Below are positions 1 to 7,800 of a stretch of DNA of 10,077 bases, one piece after another; position 1 is the stretch's first letter; each line of letters begins with the position of its first letter. Under the pieces are notes generated by a model. The model searched no databases. It saw only the letters and a list, made by a program, of their open reading frames with translations, and had not been told where the DNA came from. The translations under genes were made by a program, and so were the position numbers. Source of the stretch: DASYPQ01 sp041488095 (GTDB lineage: Bacteria > Planctomycetota > UBA1135 > GCA-002686595); NCBI GenBank assembly GCA_041488095.1, contig JBGPOP010000069.1:1-10077 (forward strand), given 5' to 3'.

Positions 1-473
1 CCTTGCAGCAGCTTCAGAACGCAGGCATCAACTCTCCGAGGGGCCTCGTCAGTCCTCGACCCTCCTCGGATCGCACCCGGCCCTCTTCAGGTCCGGTCTC
101 CGCCCAGGACCGCTTCGTCTGGTGAGAGATGCGGGCTAGAGCCACACCCGTACAGCGCGATGCACGGTCCATCCGACTCCCCCTCTTGCTCCGCTCCCAC
201 AGATCCATGTGGGTTCCCAAGGTCTCAGGGCCGGATTCGTCGGCAGCTCCCCACTCCACCCGTCCCGTTTTCCTCCCCAGGCTACCCCTCCACAGCGAAA
301 CCCGCGAGCAGGCGCGGCCCCGTCCCGGTGCGCCAGCGTCATGTCGTGGGGTCGCTCGGCCCACACTGGCACCGAGGCGCGCTCATTCCGCTGCCAGCCT
401 CCGTCGGCGGTCGCCGGTGCGCGCGAGCTCGCCGGTGCCGGACGTCCCTCTCGACACCGAGCGCCGCGTCGGA
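1..473. other. Intergenic or non-coding stretch downstream of the M36 peptidase gene
   Basis: No gene can be supported here. Reading frames exist on both strands (for example leftward 364 to 14 and rightward 129 to 596), but their third codon positions are a mix of A, T, G and C. The real genes of this window have almost only G or C there. None of the translations shows a recognisable motif, signal peptide or plausible ribosome binding site. The plus strand is pyrimidine-rich between about 160 and 310. A 6-bp stem hairpin (CCCACA/TGTGGG, 196-213) is present but has no U-tract on either strand. I see no tRNA-like fold and no convincing terminator directly after the peptidase stop codon at 474-476. 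The stretch could be the 3' region of the peptidase transcript, a decayed gene, or spacer before a gene beyond the left edge. Confidence 0.6.
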
Positions 474-3400
474 CTACGGAGCCCAGACGACCGCGCCCGC
501 CTGGCTGTCGTTGAACGTGCTCGCCGTGTTGCCGCACGGACCCGCTGCGAGCGGATCGCGGTAGTACGTCATGTAGTAGCGCGACTGACCCGCTGAAATG
601 GGGTCCCCCAGCGCGGCGGACCGCGTGTGCACGTTCGGGTCTCCCCCGCCCGGGCGCGTGATCGCACCGGCCGAGGCGCCGCCGGTGTAGAGACGCTTCA
701 ACGTGCCGTCCACGCAGCGCACCCCGGCGCCGTACTGCAGGCCGGTGGCCGTGCTCGCGGTGCCTTGCAGGAAGATCGTCAGCGACGAGTTGTTCTCGCC
801 CGTCGAAGTGAACACCAGCGTGTCCGCCGCGAGCGAGCCGGTGCCCGTCGCGGAGAGGGACGCCCCGCCCGACATCGCGCCGAAGTTGTTGCAGCCGCGG
901 CCCGAACCCGAGGGAACGTTGCTGCAAGGGCAGGCCATCACGCCGCTCGCTCCGGGGTCGCAGAAGGACGTGAACCCGCCCGAAGTCGTGCACAGGATCT
1001 TCTGCACCCGGACCGCGTCGACGCCCGCTTCGACGACGCTCTGTGGATTGGCGTCATTGGCGGTGAATCGCACCTTCATCGTCGAGGTGAAGCTCACACC
1101 GAGCCCCGTCAGCGTCGCCGACGTGACCGTGTTGGTTTGCCAGGTCGTGCCGCCGCCCGTCGTGTGCGTGGCGATCGTGGTCCACCCGCCGGCGCCGCCG
1201 GCGCTGTTGATCTCCACCAGCAGGCGGTCGACCCCGCCCGTCTCGTCGGTCAGGTTCAGGTAGTACGAGTAGCCGACGTCCGCCCCGCCCGTCATGTCGA
1301 AGTTCGGCGAGGTCAGCGTGACCGAGCCGTTGTCGACGTCGGTGTTGCCGAGCTGGTTCATGGTCAAGTAGCACTGGCCGCTGCCGTCGGCGTCCGAGAC
1401 CGGGTCGTAGGCCCAGCCCGGATCGTTGACCGGCACGCCGCGCTCCCACGCGCCCGTCGTCGCGCCCGAGACCGACGTCGCCCAGCCCTGGTCGGTCTCG
1501 AAGTTGTCGTTGAATACGACCTGGGTGCCCGTGAAGACGCTGGCCGAGAAGAATGTCGCCGGCGCGCCGGCCGGATTGACCGCCGTGCCCGAAGTCGTGG
1601 CGGTGCTCACGTAGAACCGCAGCGCATCGAAGCAGGCTCCCGCGGGCAGCGTCGCGTCGTAGTGGTTCGCGGAGGTCTCGGTCATGGCCGTGGCCGTGAA
1701 GGCTCCGCCGTTGATCGAGAGGTGCAGCTGCCCGGTCCCCGGAATCGGCTGGAGGCTGCCGATGCCGCTGATGTTCACCTGGAACGTCGCCGCCTGTCCC
1801 GGGGAGAGCTGCGTCGGCCTGCCGCTCGGGTAATCGAAGATCACCGGCGTGTCGAACGCTTCGACGACGCCCGCGCTGGTGCTCCCGCTCGGCGAGGTGG
1901 CCGAGTAGCCGCAGCCGCGCTTGGCGAAGCCGGTCCAGATGTCGGCCAGGTTCGCGCTGCCGTTGTTCACCATGTCGGCCAGGAGGATCCCGTCGCGCGC
2001 CTGGAGGAAGTTCGGCGTGCCCGGGTCGTTCTTCATGCCGTCGACCACGAGCTGCATGAGCAGGTCGTTGCCCGCGAACCCGTGGCTGGCCCACAGGTTC
2101 GCGCGCACCTCGAGCAGCATGTTGCACCACACCTCGCCGACGTTGTGCACCTCGTTCGCCGAGTTACCGATCACCGGGCTGCGCGGGATGCCGGGCGGGA
2201 AGGACTGCTGCGCCGGGTCGATGTCGGCGTACGTGGTCGGGTTCTTGTTGAGGTCGGTGCTGTACGGGAACCGCCGGATCCCGAAGTAGTAGTTGTCCAC
2301 GAAGCCCGCGCCGAGCAGGTACACGGTGTAGCCGCCGGTGTGGTAGGTCAGGCTGGGATCGTCGGACGGCTCGGCGTTGATCATCACGCCGAAGAAGTCG
2401 CTCCAGCCCTCGCCCATGCCGCCCGCCTGCACGCCCGAGACCTGCAGATTGTGCAGCCGGTTCGACAGCCCGTGGCTGTGCTCGTGGTAGACGATGTCGG
2501 AATCGACGTCCCCGTCGCGGTCGGGGTTCGGCCCGGTGAAGACGTACATCTGCATCCGGCCGCTGGTGCCGTCCGGCCCCGTGCCGAAGTTCGCGTTGTT
2601 CGTGCCGCCGCCGTCCTGCGCGTCGGCCAGCACGCGGTCGTTGCCGAGGCCTCCCAGTCCGAAGTTGTCGGTCTGGAAGTTCCCGGCCGCCTCGTCGAAG
2701 CCGAGCGAGTACAGCTTGTCGTGGTAGCGGTTGCAGAAGTAGAACAGGTTCGTCACCGCCGCGTCGCGCCAGAGCGTCGGCGACTGCGCGTTGTCCTGCG
2801 CGAAGTCGAAGGTGCGCGCCGGCGAGCCCGTCGGCCGCGGCAGGTCGGGCAGGTTGTCGTTGTCGAGGTCCAGGTGCGCATCGACGTTGTTGCCCTGGGT
2901 GTCGTTGTCGTTGTCGTTGATCCAGTTGTTCGGCGACTGGGGCACCGAGGCGGGCGTGATCGTCAGGAGCTGCCTCGTGTCGAAGGGGAACTGGAACCCG
3001 TTCGGGGTCGCGTTGCCGGGCGACCCGGGGGCCGGGCTGTCCCTCGTGTACACGCGCATCGTGATGTCCTGCGTGCCGCCGAGGAGGAACTGGAGCCGGT
3101 TCCGGCTCCACAGCCGCTTCCCGTCGGCCGCGTCGACGAGGACCTCGTAGGTGTTCCCCACCCCGATCTCGGGCAGGACCACCTTCCACGCCGGACGGAT
3201 CTCATCGCGCGTCATCGGGAAATAGAGGAGCTCGGTCGTCACCGCGACGTCGGAGCGGAAGTCGGGCGTCGCACCCCAGGCCTGCAGTCGGCTCGCCCCT
3301 CGCGGCGCGCCCAGCCTCTCCGGATCGACGGTGACCGCCACGCCGATGCACGCCGCCGCGGTCCGGATCGCCTGGAGCGGCGAGAGCACGATCGGCCCCG

Positions 3401-4013
3401 GCGCGAAGTCCTCCGAAGGCCGCGGGAGCATCGTGCTCGACACGTTGATCAGCTCGCCGTGCCGCGTGACGTTCGCGCGCAGCTCGGCGCCGAACAGGTC
3501 GACGCCGCCGATCTGCTGCTGGAAGGTCAGGTGGCGGACGCCGTTGTGACGGGTGTGGAAGTCGCGCGAGCGGCGCGCGAAGTCGATCTCCTCGGGCGCG
3601 ATCTCGAACAGCCCCGGGTGCGCGGCGACGAACCCGCGCGCGACCGCCACGCCGTCGAAGTCGTCGCCCGGCGCCGCCGCGGTCAGGAAGCGCGCCGTCG
3701 AGGCGACCCAGCGCGGCGTGCCGAACAGCGCGTCGTCGTCGACGCGCAGGAGCGGGATGCTCGAGAGGAGCGCTCTCTTGTCGGCTTCGCGAGCCGCCCT
3801 CGCGTTCTGGCTCGAGAGCTCGGCGTTCCTCTCGTTCACCCACTCGGCCGGCTGGCCGTCCCGGGTCAGGCGGACGTCGCAGTCCGAGAGCGGCTTCTTC
3901 GATGCGCTTGGCCGGGTGACCCCGGCGCCGTTCGGATCGAGCTGGGCCAGCGCCGGTGCGCACAGGCAAGGGATCGCGAGGAGCCATCGGCCGCGCAGGG
4001 AGGGTGTGGACAT
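474..4013 (-). CDS. Secreted M36 (fungalysin) zinc metallopeptidase with a Cys-rich planctomycete-type C-terminal domain
   Basis: Predicted secreted endopeptidase of 1179 aa. A type I signal peptide covers residues 1-23 (hydrophobic stretch about 10-23, ending ALA before Q24). The start at 4013 was chosen because the upstream in-frame ATG at 4139 would place 42 Arg/Pro-rich residues ahead of this signal. A fungalysin/thermolysin propeptide (FTP-like) lies around residues 120-180 and the M36 catalytic domain around 335-718. The zinc motif HEHSH is at 510-514 and E535 in GGMGEGWSD supplies the third ligand. Other family hallmarks are GNNVDAH, the segment following AVTNLFYFCNRYHD, VHNVGEVW at about 622-629, and VVDGMKNDPGTPNF with ARDGILLAD. 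These make the family call firm. After it come an Ig-like region (about 720-830), a jelly-roll/MAM-like region (about 832-1008) and a six-Cys terminal domain (1017-1179). The protein is much longer than fungal M36 enzymes (about 630 aa) because of these C-terminal modules. No strong Shine-Dalgarno site is visible. It lies last in the leftward block, 122 bp after the transglycosylase gene. The substrate is unknown. Confidence 0.95.
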   Translation of the reverse strand: MSTPSLRGRWLLAIPCLCAPALAQLDPNGAGVTRPSASKKPLSDCDVRLTRDGQPAEWVNERNAELSSQNARAAREADKRALLSSIPLLRVDDDALFGTPRWVASTARFLTAAAPGDDFDGVAVARGFVAAHPGLFEIAPEEIDFARRSRDFHTRHNGVRHLTFQQQIGGVDLFGAELRANVTRHGELINVSSTMLPRPSEDFAPGPIVLSPLQAIRTAAACIGVAVTVDPERLGAPRGASRLQAWGATPDFRSDVAVTTELLYFPMTRDEIRPAWKVVLPEIGVGNTYEVLVDAADGKRLWSRNRLQFLLGGTQDITMRVYTRDSPAPGSPGNATPNGFQFPFDTRQLLTITPASVPQSPNNWINDNDNDTQGNNVDAHLDLDNDNLPDLPRPTGSPARTFDFAQDNAQSPTLWRDAAVTNLFYFCNRYHDKLYSLGFDEAAGNFQTDNFGLGGLGNDRVLADAQDGGGTNNANFGTGPDGTSGRMQMYVFTGPNPDRDGDVDSDIVYHEHSHGLSNRLHNLQVSGVQAGGMGEGWSDFFGVMINAEPSDDPSLTYHTGGYTVYLLGAGFVDNYYFGIRRFPYSTDLNKNPTTYADIDPAQQSFPPGIPRSPVIGNSANEVHNVGEVWCNMLLEVRANLWASHGFAGNDLLMQLVVDGMKNDPGTPNFLQARDGILLADMVNNGSANLADIWTGFAKRGCGYSATSPSGSTSAGVVEAFDTPVIFDYPSGRPTQLSPGQAATFQVNISGIGSLQPIPGTGQLHLSINGGAFTATAMTETSANHYDATLPAGACFDALRFYVSTATTSGTAVNPAGAPATFFSASVFTGTQVVFNDNFETDQGWATSVSGATTGAWERGVPVNDPGWAYDPVSDADGSGQCYLTMNQLGNTDVDNGSVTLTSPNFDMTGGADVGYSYYLNLTDETGGVDRLLVEINSAGGAGGWTTIATHTTGGGTTWQTNTVTSATLTGLGVSFTSTMKVRFTANDANPQSVVEAGVDAVRVQKILCTTSGGFTSFCDPGASGVMACPCSNVPSGSGRGCNNFGAMSGGASLSATGTGSLAADTLVFTSTGENNSSLTIFLQGTASTATGLQYGAGVRCVDGTLKRLYTGGASAGAITRPGGGDPNVHTRSAALGDPISAGQSRYYMTYYRDPLAAGPCGNTASTFNDSQAGAVVWAP
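477..965 (-). other. C-terminal Cys-rich beta domain of the M36 peptidase (residues 1017-1179)
   Basis: The last 163 residues start at FCDPGASG and contain six cysteines: F-C, A-C-P-C, R-G-C-N, R-C-V-D-G and G-P-C-G. The body is a Gly/Ser/Thr-rich probable beta-sheet domain with the patterns SLAADTLVFTSTG, LTIFLQGT, GAGVRCVDG and SRYYMTYYRDP, and the protein ends VVWAP. From memory, a very similar module (FC...CPC.N...GC.N...LQGT...G.G.RC..G..) ends many secreted proteins of deep-branching planctomycetes. I know of no named function for it. By position it may be a sorting, anchoring or carbohydrate-contact module; that is inference. The Cys pattern suggests disulfides outside the cytoplasm. 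Confidence 0.7.
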
Positions 4014-4135
4014 GGTCGTTCGCTGGGCTGTGGGCCGAGGCGCGGCCCGGGGGGAAGGGAACCTATCCAGGCTATCCACGAGAGTTCGTCCTGCACATCC
4101 GGCATCGCCGGGGACTGTGGCGGGCGCGATTCTCC
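4014..4135 (-). promoter_or_regulatory. Leader of the M36 gene between the transglycosylase stop and the peptidase start
   Basis: This 122-bp gap is long enough to carry a promoter. Reading leftward it contains a small 5-bp hairpin (CCGGC/GCCGG, 4099-4111) without a following U-run. It also contains a tandem direct repeat of TGGATAG with a 9-bp period (plus-strand CTATCCA at 4063-4069 and 4072-4078), 50-65 bp ahead of the start codon. There is no convincing -35/-10 pair and no clear Shine-Dalgarno site before 4013. The peptidase could be read through from the upstream genes or driven from here. Confidence 0.3.
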
Positions 4136-4843
4136 TCATTGAGGCAGACCCGTCTCCAGATCCCCTCCCGAACCGCCGAGAGGCGCGAGCGCGGGCGAGA
4201 TCTCACCGCGCTCCCGCAAGCGGTCGCGCATCGAGAGCACCTCGCGCGCGTAGGCGAGCGCACCGGTTCCTCCCTCGCGCAGGCGCGCCGCGCGCCAGGC
4301 CTCGTAGCCGCCCTCCGCCTCGATCCAGCGGTGGAGCTTGGTGCGCCCGGCGTTGTACGCGACGAGCACGCGCTCGGGATCGGGGCCTTCCTGCCTTACG
4401 AGCCAGGCGAGGTGCGCCGCGGAGAGCCGCGCTCCGAGCAGGGCGTCGGAGAGCAGCTCCTCGCGCGTCGGCTCGGGGAGACCCAGGCGCCGCGCCGCGT
4501 CGGCGGCCGCGGCGGGCATGAGCTGGAAGGCGCCGAGCGCCCCGCGCGGGGACACCGCGTCGATACTGCCTCGGCTCTCGGCGTACATGATCGCGGCGAG
4601 CAGGCACGGGTCGACATCGCTCTCGGCCGCGGCGGCGCGGATCTCCGCGGCATGGCCCTCGACGCGGCGCACGCCGACGAAGCTCCACAGCTCGCGCGCG
4701 ACCTCGGGCGCCCGGCGCACGAGCGCCGGGACGAGCGCCACCGCGGCGAGCCCGGCGAGAGCGAGCCCGACGATCCAGGGCACGGACCGCGCGCGAGCTC
4801 CTCCCGCTCCGGCCCCTGCGCGCTGGGGATCGGGCCGGGTCAC
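4136..4843 (-). CDS. Membrane-anchored SLT-family lytic transglycosylase
   Basis: Predicted peptidoglycan lytic transglycosylase of 235 aa that cleaves MurNAc-GlcNAc links to form 1,6-anhydroMurNAc ends. A short Arg/Gly-rich N-terminus (1-20) is followed by one hydrophobic segment at 21-42, which is a membrane anchor or uncleaved signal. The SLT/lysozyme-like domain (about 64-210) shows the expected signatures: YAESRG with putative catalytic E89, GALGAFQLMP at 101-110 and VAYNAG at 161-166. The GTG start at 4843 is preferred because it lies in frame just before the membrane segment and its GTGA overlaps the stop of the HEAT-protein gene (4842-4840). That arrangement suggests translational coupling. 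A weak GGACGG lies about 5 nt upstream. The frame stays open further upstream, but only as a shadow inside the HEAT gene. Size and layout resemble small single-domain transglycosylases rather than the long Slt70 type. It probably acts at the cell wall in remodelling or in opening the wall for an envelope complex. Confidence 0.9.
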   Translation of the reverse strand: MTRPDPQRAGAGAGGARARSVPWIVGLALAGLAAVALVPALVRRAPEVARELWSFVGVRRVEGHAAEIRAAAAESDVDPCLLAAIMYAESRGSIDAVSPRGALGAFQLMPAAAADAARRLGLPEPTREELLSDALLGARLSAAHLAWLVRQEGPDPERVLVAYNAGRTKLHRWIEAEGGYEAWRAARLREGGTGALAYAREVLSMRDRLRERGEISPALAPLGGSGGDLETGLPQ

Positions 4844-7800
4844 TTGCCGTCCGGCTCGGCGATCGACGCGCGGAGCGCGGCGATCCAGGCATCCCGGCCC
4901 CCGCCGCGCGGCGGCAGGGAGCCGAGGTCGCGTCCGAGCATGCGCGACAGCTCGCGGCGCGCGCGCTCGACCAGGTGCGCCTCGCGCCGCGCCAGGACCT
5001 CGAGCAGGAAGAGCCGCCCGTCCCGGTTGCCGGATTGGCACAAGGCCTCCTTCGCAGGTGAGGTCGCCCCCACCCGGGCCAGCGCCGCGATGAACCACGC
5101 CAGCGAGTCGTCGTGGACGACGCTGTCCCACCAGCTCCACCACGCTCCGGCGGGATCGGCCTCGGCCCGCAGGTCGACGCCCGAGAGGACGGCGAGCTCG
5201 CTCGCGATGTGCGCGTCCTTCGGCTCGGACGAGAGCATCGCCATGAGGGCCGAAGCGGCCTCGGGCACGCCCTGGCGCGACAGCAGGAGGGCCGCCTCGC
5301 GGCGCGCACGGTGGCTGGGCGAGTGCACGACGCGCAAGAGGTCGTTCCAGGCCGCGGATCCCAGGGCGAGCAGGCCCGCGCGCGCGGGCTCGACCGTCGG
5401 CGCGCTGTCGCCCTCGCCGAGCATCCCGATCAGGAGCTGCGCGCTCGAAGGATCGCGCAGATCCGAGAGCCCCCACGCGGCCGCGAGGCGGATGCGCGGG
5501 TCGGAGTCGGCCGCGGCGAGCGAGAGCGCGTCGAGGACCAGCTCGCCGCGCAGGCGCCCGACCGCGCGCAGCGCGGCCGCGCGCACATCCGGGAGGCCCA
5601 GGCGCGCGCGCACGAGCAGCTCCGTCCGCGCCGTCTCGACGCGGCGTCGGCCGAGGGCTTCGACCGCCGCAACCTCGACCGTGCCGTCGGGATCGCCGAG
5701 GAGCCGCAGGAGCGTGGCCACGGTCTCCGGCGCGGGCGCGGAGTCCTCGGTCTCGCCCGGGCCGGTCTCGGCCAGCCCGCGCGCCGCGGCCGCCCGCACC
5801 GTCGGGCGGGGGTCGCCCGCCATCGTGCTCGCGAAGCCGGGACCGCAAGCGGCGAACACCCTCGAGAGATTCTCGGCCGGAGCCGCGGGGAACTTCTCGA
5901 CCAGGAGATCGACGAGGAGCCGGCCTTGCTCGACCGGGACGTCTCGCTCTCCCGATTCCCTCTTCTCGCCTTCCGCGGGCGTGGCCTCGGCCCCGATCGC
6001 ACCTCTCGTCCGTGCGGCGCGCAGGGCGAGATCGAGCACCCGCCGGGCGGGCTCGGCCCAGAACCGCTGTGTCGCGAGCAGCTGCGCGAGCGGCGCGAAG
6101 TCCGCCGGCTCGGCCGCCCCGCTCCGCGCGTACAGGCGCTCGAGCTCCGCAATGCCTTCGTTCCGCCGGGAATCCGGGAGAGCCGGCAGGGCGGAGAGGA
6201 CGAGCTGCTTCAGGCGCAGGGCCCTCTCGATGTCCGGGTGCTCCTCAGCCCACCAGGCCGATTGCTCCTTCCACAGCTCGTAGGAGGAAGCGTGCCGCGC
6301 CGGGTCGGGGTAGCGCTGCCATCGGTTGCGATCGAGGAGGTCGCGTGCGAGCGAGGCCGAGCGTTCGAACCAGGGCTCGGTCTGCCCCGACCCGAAGACG
6401 AAGCTCTTGCCGCGCCCCGCGATCGCGATCTCGAGGGTGCGCTCGTCACCGCCGCGCAGCCCGCGCACGCCGGGGAGGAGTTCGGGTCCGAGCACGCCCT
6501 CACGCTCCAGCGCCGCGACGAGGTCGCGCGCCTGGCCCTCGCTGAGGCGGACGGTCTGGCTCGCGCCGGCTGCGAGCGCGTTCGCGGCCCCTTCCGCGGT
6601 CTCGAGCGCGGGGCCGAGCAACGTGAAGTCGACCGCTTCCGCTCCACCCTGCTTGAAGCGAACCGAGATCCGCGGCGCGTCCGCGGGAGGCACGTCGAGC
6701 CAGGCTCGGCGAGCGAAGAATCCTTCGCGCGCGTGGACCCACCAGTCGACCCAGCGCGGGCCGTCGCTGCCGATGCCCTGCCCGGTCAGGAGCTCCAGCC
6801 GTCGCAGGGCCGGCCCGGTCAGGGCGGGGAGATCGCTGTGGAACTTCCTCCCCGAGACGGCCGCGACCAGGCGGTCGACGACGTCCTGGTCGAGCCAGCC
6901 GGTCGCTTGCGGGCTGCGACTGCGGAATCCGATCCCGGAGAGCGCGGCGGCGCAGGCGCCCGAGAAGAAGGGGTCGGCGGACTGGAGGCCGGTGACCAGC
7001 GGCTCGATGCGCGTCTCATCGAGGATCGGCCGCACCGCGCGGTCCTCGCGCTCGACGATCGCGAGCAGCGCGCAGGCTCCCGGGCGCAGGATCCAGCGCT
7101 CGCGGAAGGCCATCCCGAGGAGCTTCGCGTCGAGGTCGGGGTCTTCGCGCCCGGCCAGGGCCCCGGCGGCTGCAGCGGCGACGTCCGCGGAGGAATCGGC
7201 GACGTGGGTGAGCAGGATCTGCGTCGCGCCCGATCCGTCGACACCCCCCGCGACCTCGAGCGCCCGCTTGCGCGTATCCGCGCGTTTCGACGCGAGCGCA
7301 GGTTCGAGCAGGGGGAGGAGATCGGCCGTCGCGAGGGCGGAGAGGTGCTTCTGCGCCGCAGCGCGCACGCCAGCGTGGGGGTGGTCGAGCATCTCGGCGA
7401 GGAATCGCGGGCTTCCGCGGACGGGGTCGGCCTTCGCCAGGAGGTCGAGGAGCGGAGCTCCCGCCGCGATGGGCAGGGGCCCGCGCAAGCGCTCGCAGAC
7501 GAGGTCGGCGTCCTCGGGGCGGCCCGAGCGCAGGAGCACGCGAGCGGCGGTCATCAGGGCGGGCGCTTCCTCGGCGGCCAGGTTTTCTCGCGCCGCAGCG
7601 AGACCCTCGGGGCCGAGAGCCAGCAGGCTCTCGACGGCGCGGAGCGCGAGGCTGTCGTCGACCCTCTTCAGCCGCTTGACCTCGGCGAAGATGAAGGCCG
7701 CGGGCCTGTTTGTCTTCGGCGCCGCCGAGCTCGACGCGGACCCGGTCGTCACGCGCGCCGTCGGAGCCGAGGGGGCAGGCCCGGATGGAAGGGTCTCGGG

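Noticed and set aside
196..213. Hairpin CCCACA-GATCCA-TGTGGG as a terminator
   Set aside because: Only 6 bp of stem and no T-run follows on either strand. It is also far from the peptidase stop codon.
14..364. 116-codon leftward frame in the left intergenic region
   Set aside because: Third codon positions are not G/C-enriched, there is no ribosome binding site, and no motif is visible. It is not supported as a gene.
136..993. 285-codon leftward frame overlapping the end of the M36 gene
   Set aside because: It overlaps the coding sequence of the C-terminal Cys-rich domain in another frame. The translation is Arg/His-rich and lacks motifs, so I see no evidence of a frameshifted continuation.
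2880..2925. Hexamer repeat (GTTGTC units) as a genomic repeat element
   Set aside because: It simply encodes the Asn-Asp run (NDNDND) just before GNNVDAH in the M36 catalytic domain, and is too short to be a separate element.
4099..4111. Hairpin CCGGC-ATC-GCCGG as a terminator of the transglycosylase gene
   Set aside because: Only 5 bp of stem without a U-tract. Such dyads are frequent by chance at this G+C content.
4014..4139. Upstream ATG (4139) as the start of the M36 gene
   Set aside because: It would add 42 Arg/Pro-rich residues ahead of a clear signal peptide and overlap the end of the transglycosylase gene. The ATG at 4013 is preferred.
627..4142. 1171-codon open frame on the plus strand, opposite the M36 gene
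   Set aside because: It is an antisense shadow produced by high G+C and few stop codons. Its translation is Arg/Val/Ala/Glu-rich without any family motif, while the minus strand here encodes an unmistakable M36 peptidase.
3956..6283. 775-codon open frame on the plus strand crossing two genes and their junction
   Set aside because: It spans the ends of two minus-strand genes and an intergenic gap, and has a Ser/Arg-rich translation typical of wrong-frame reading.
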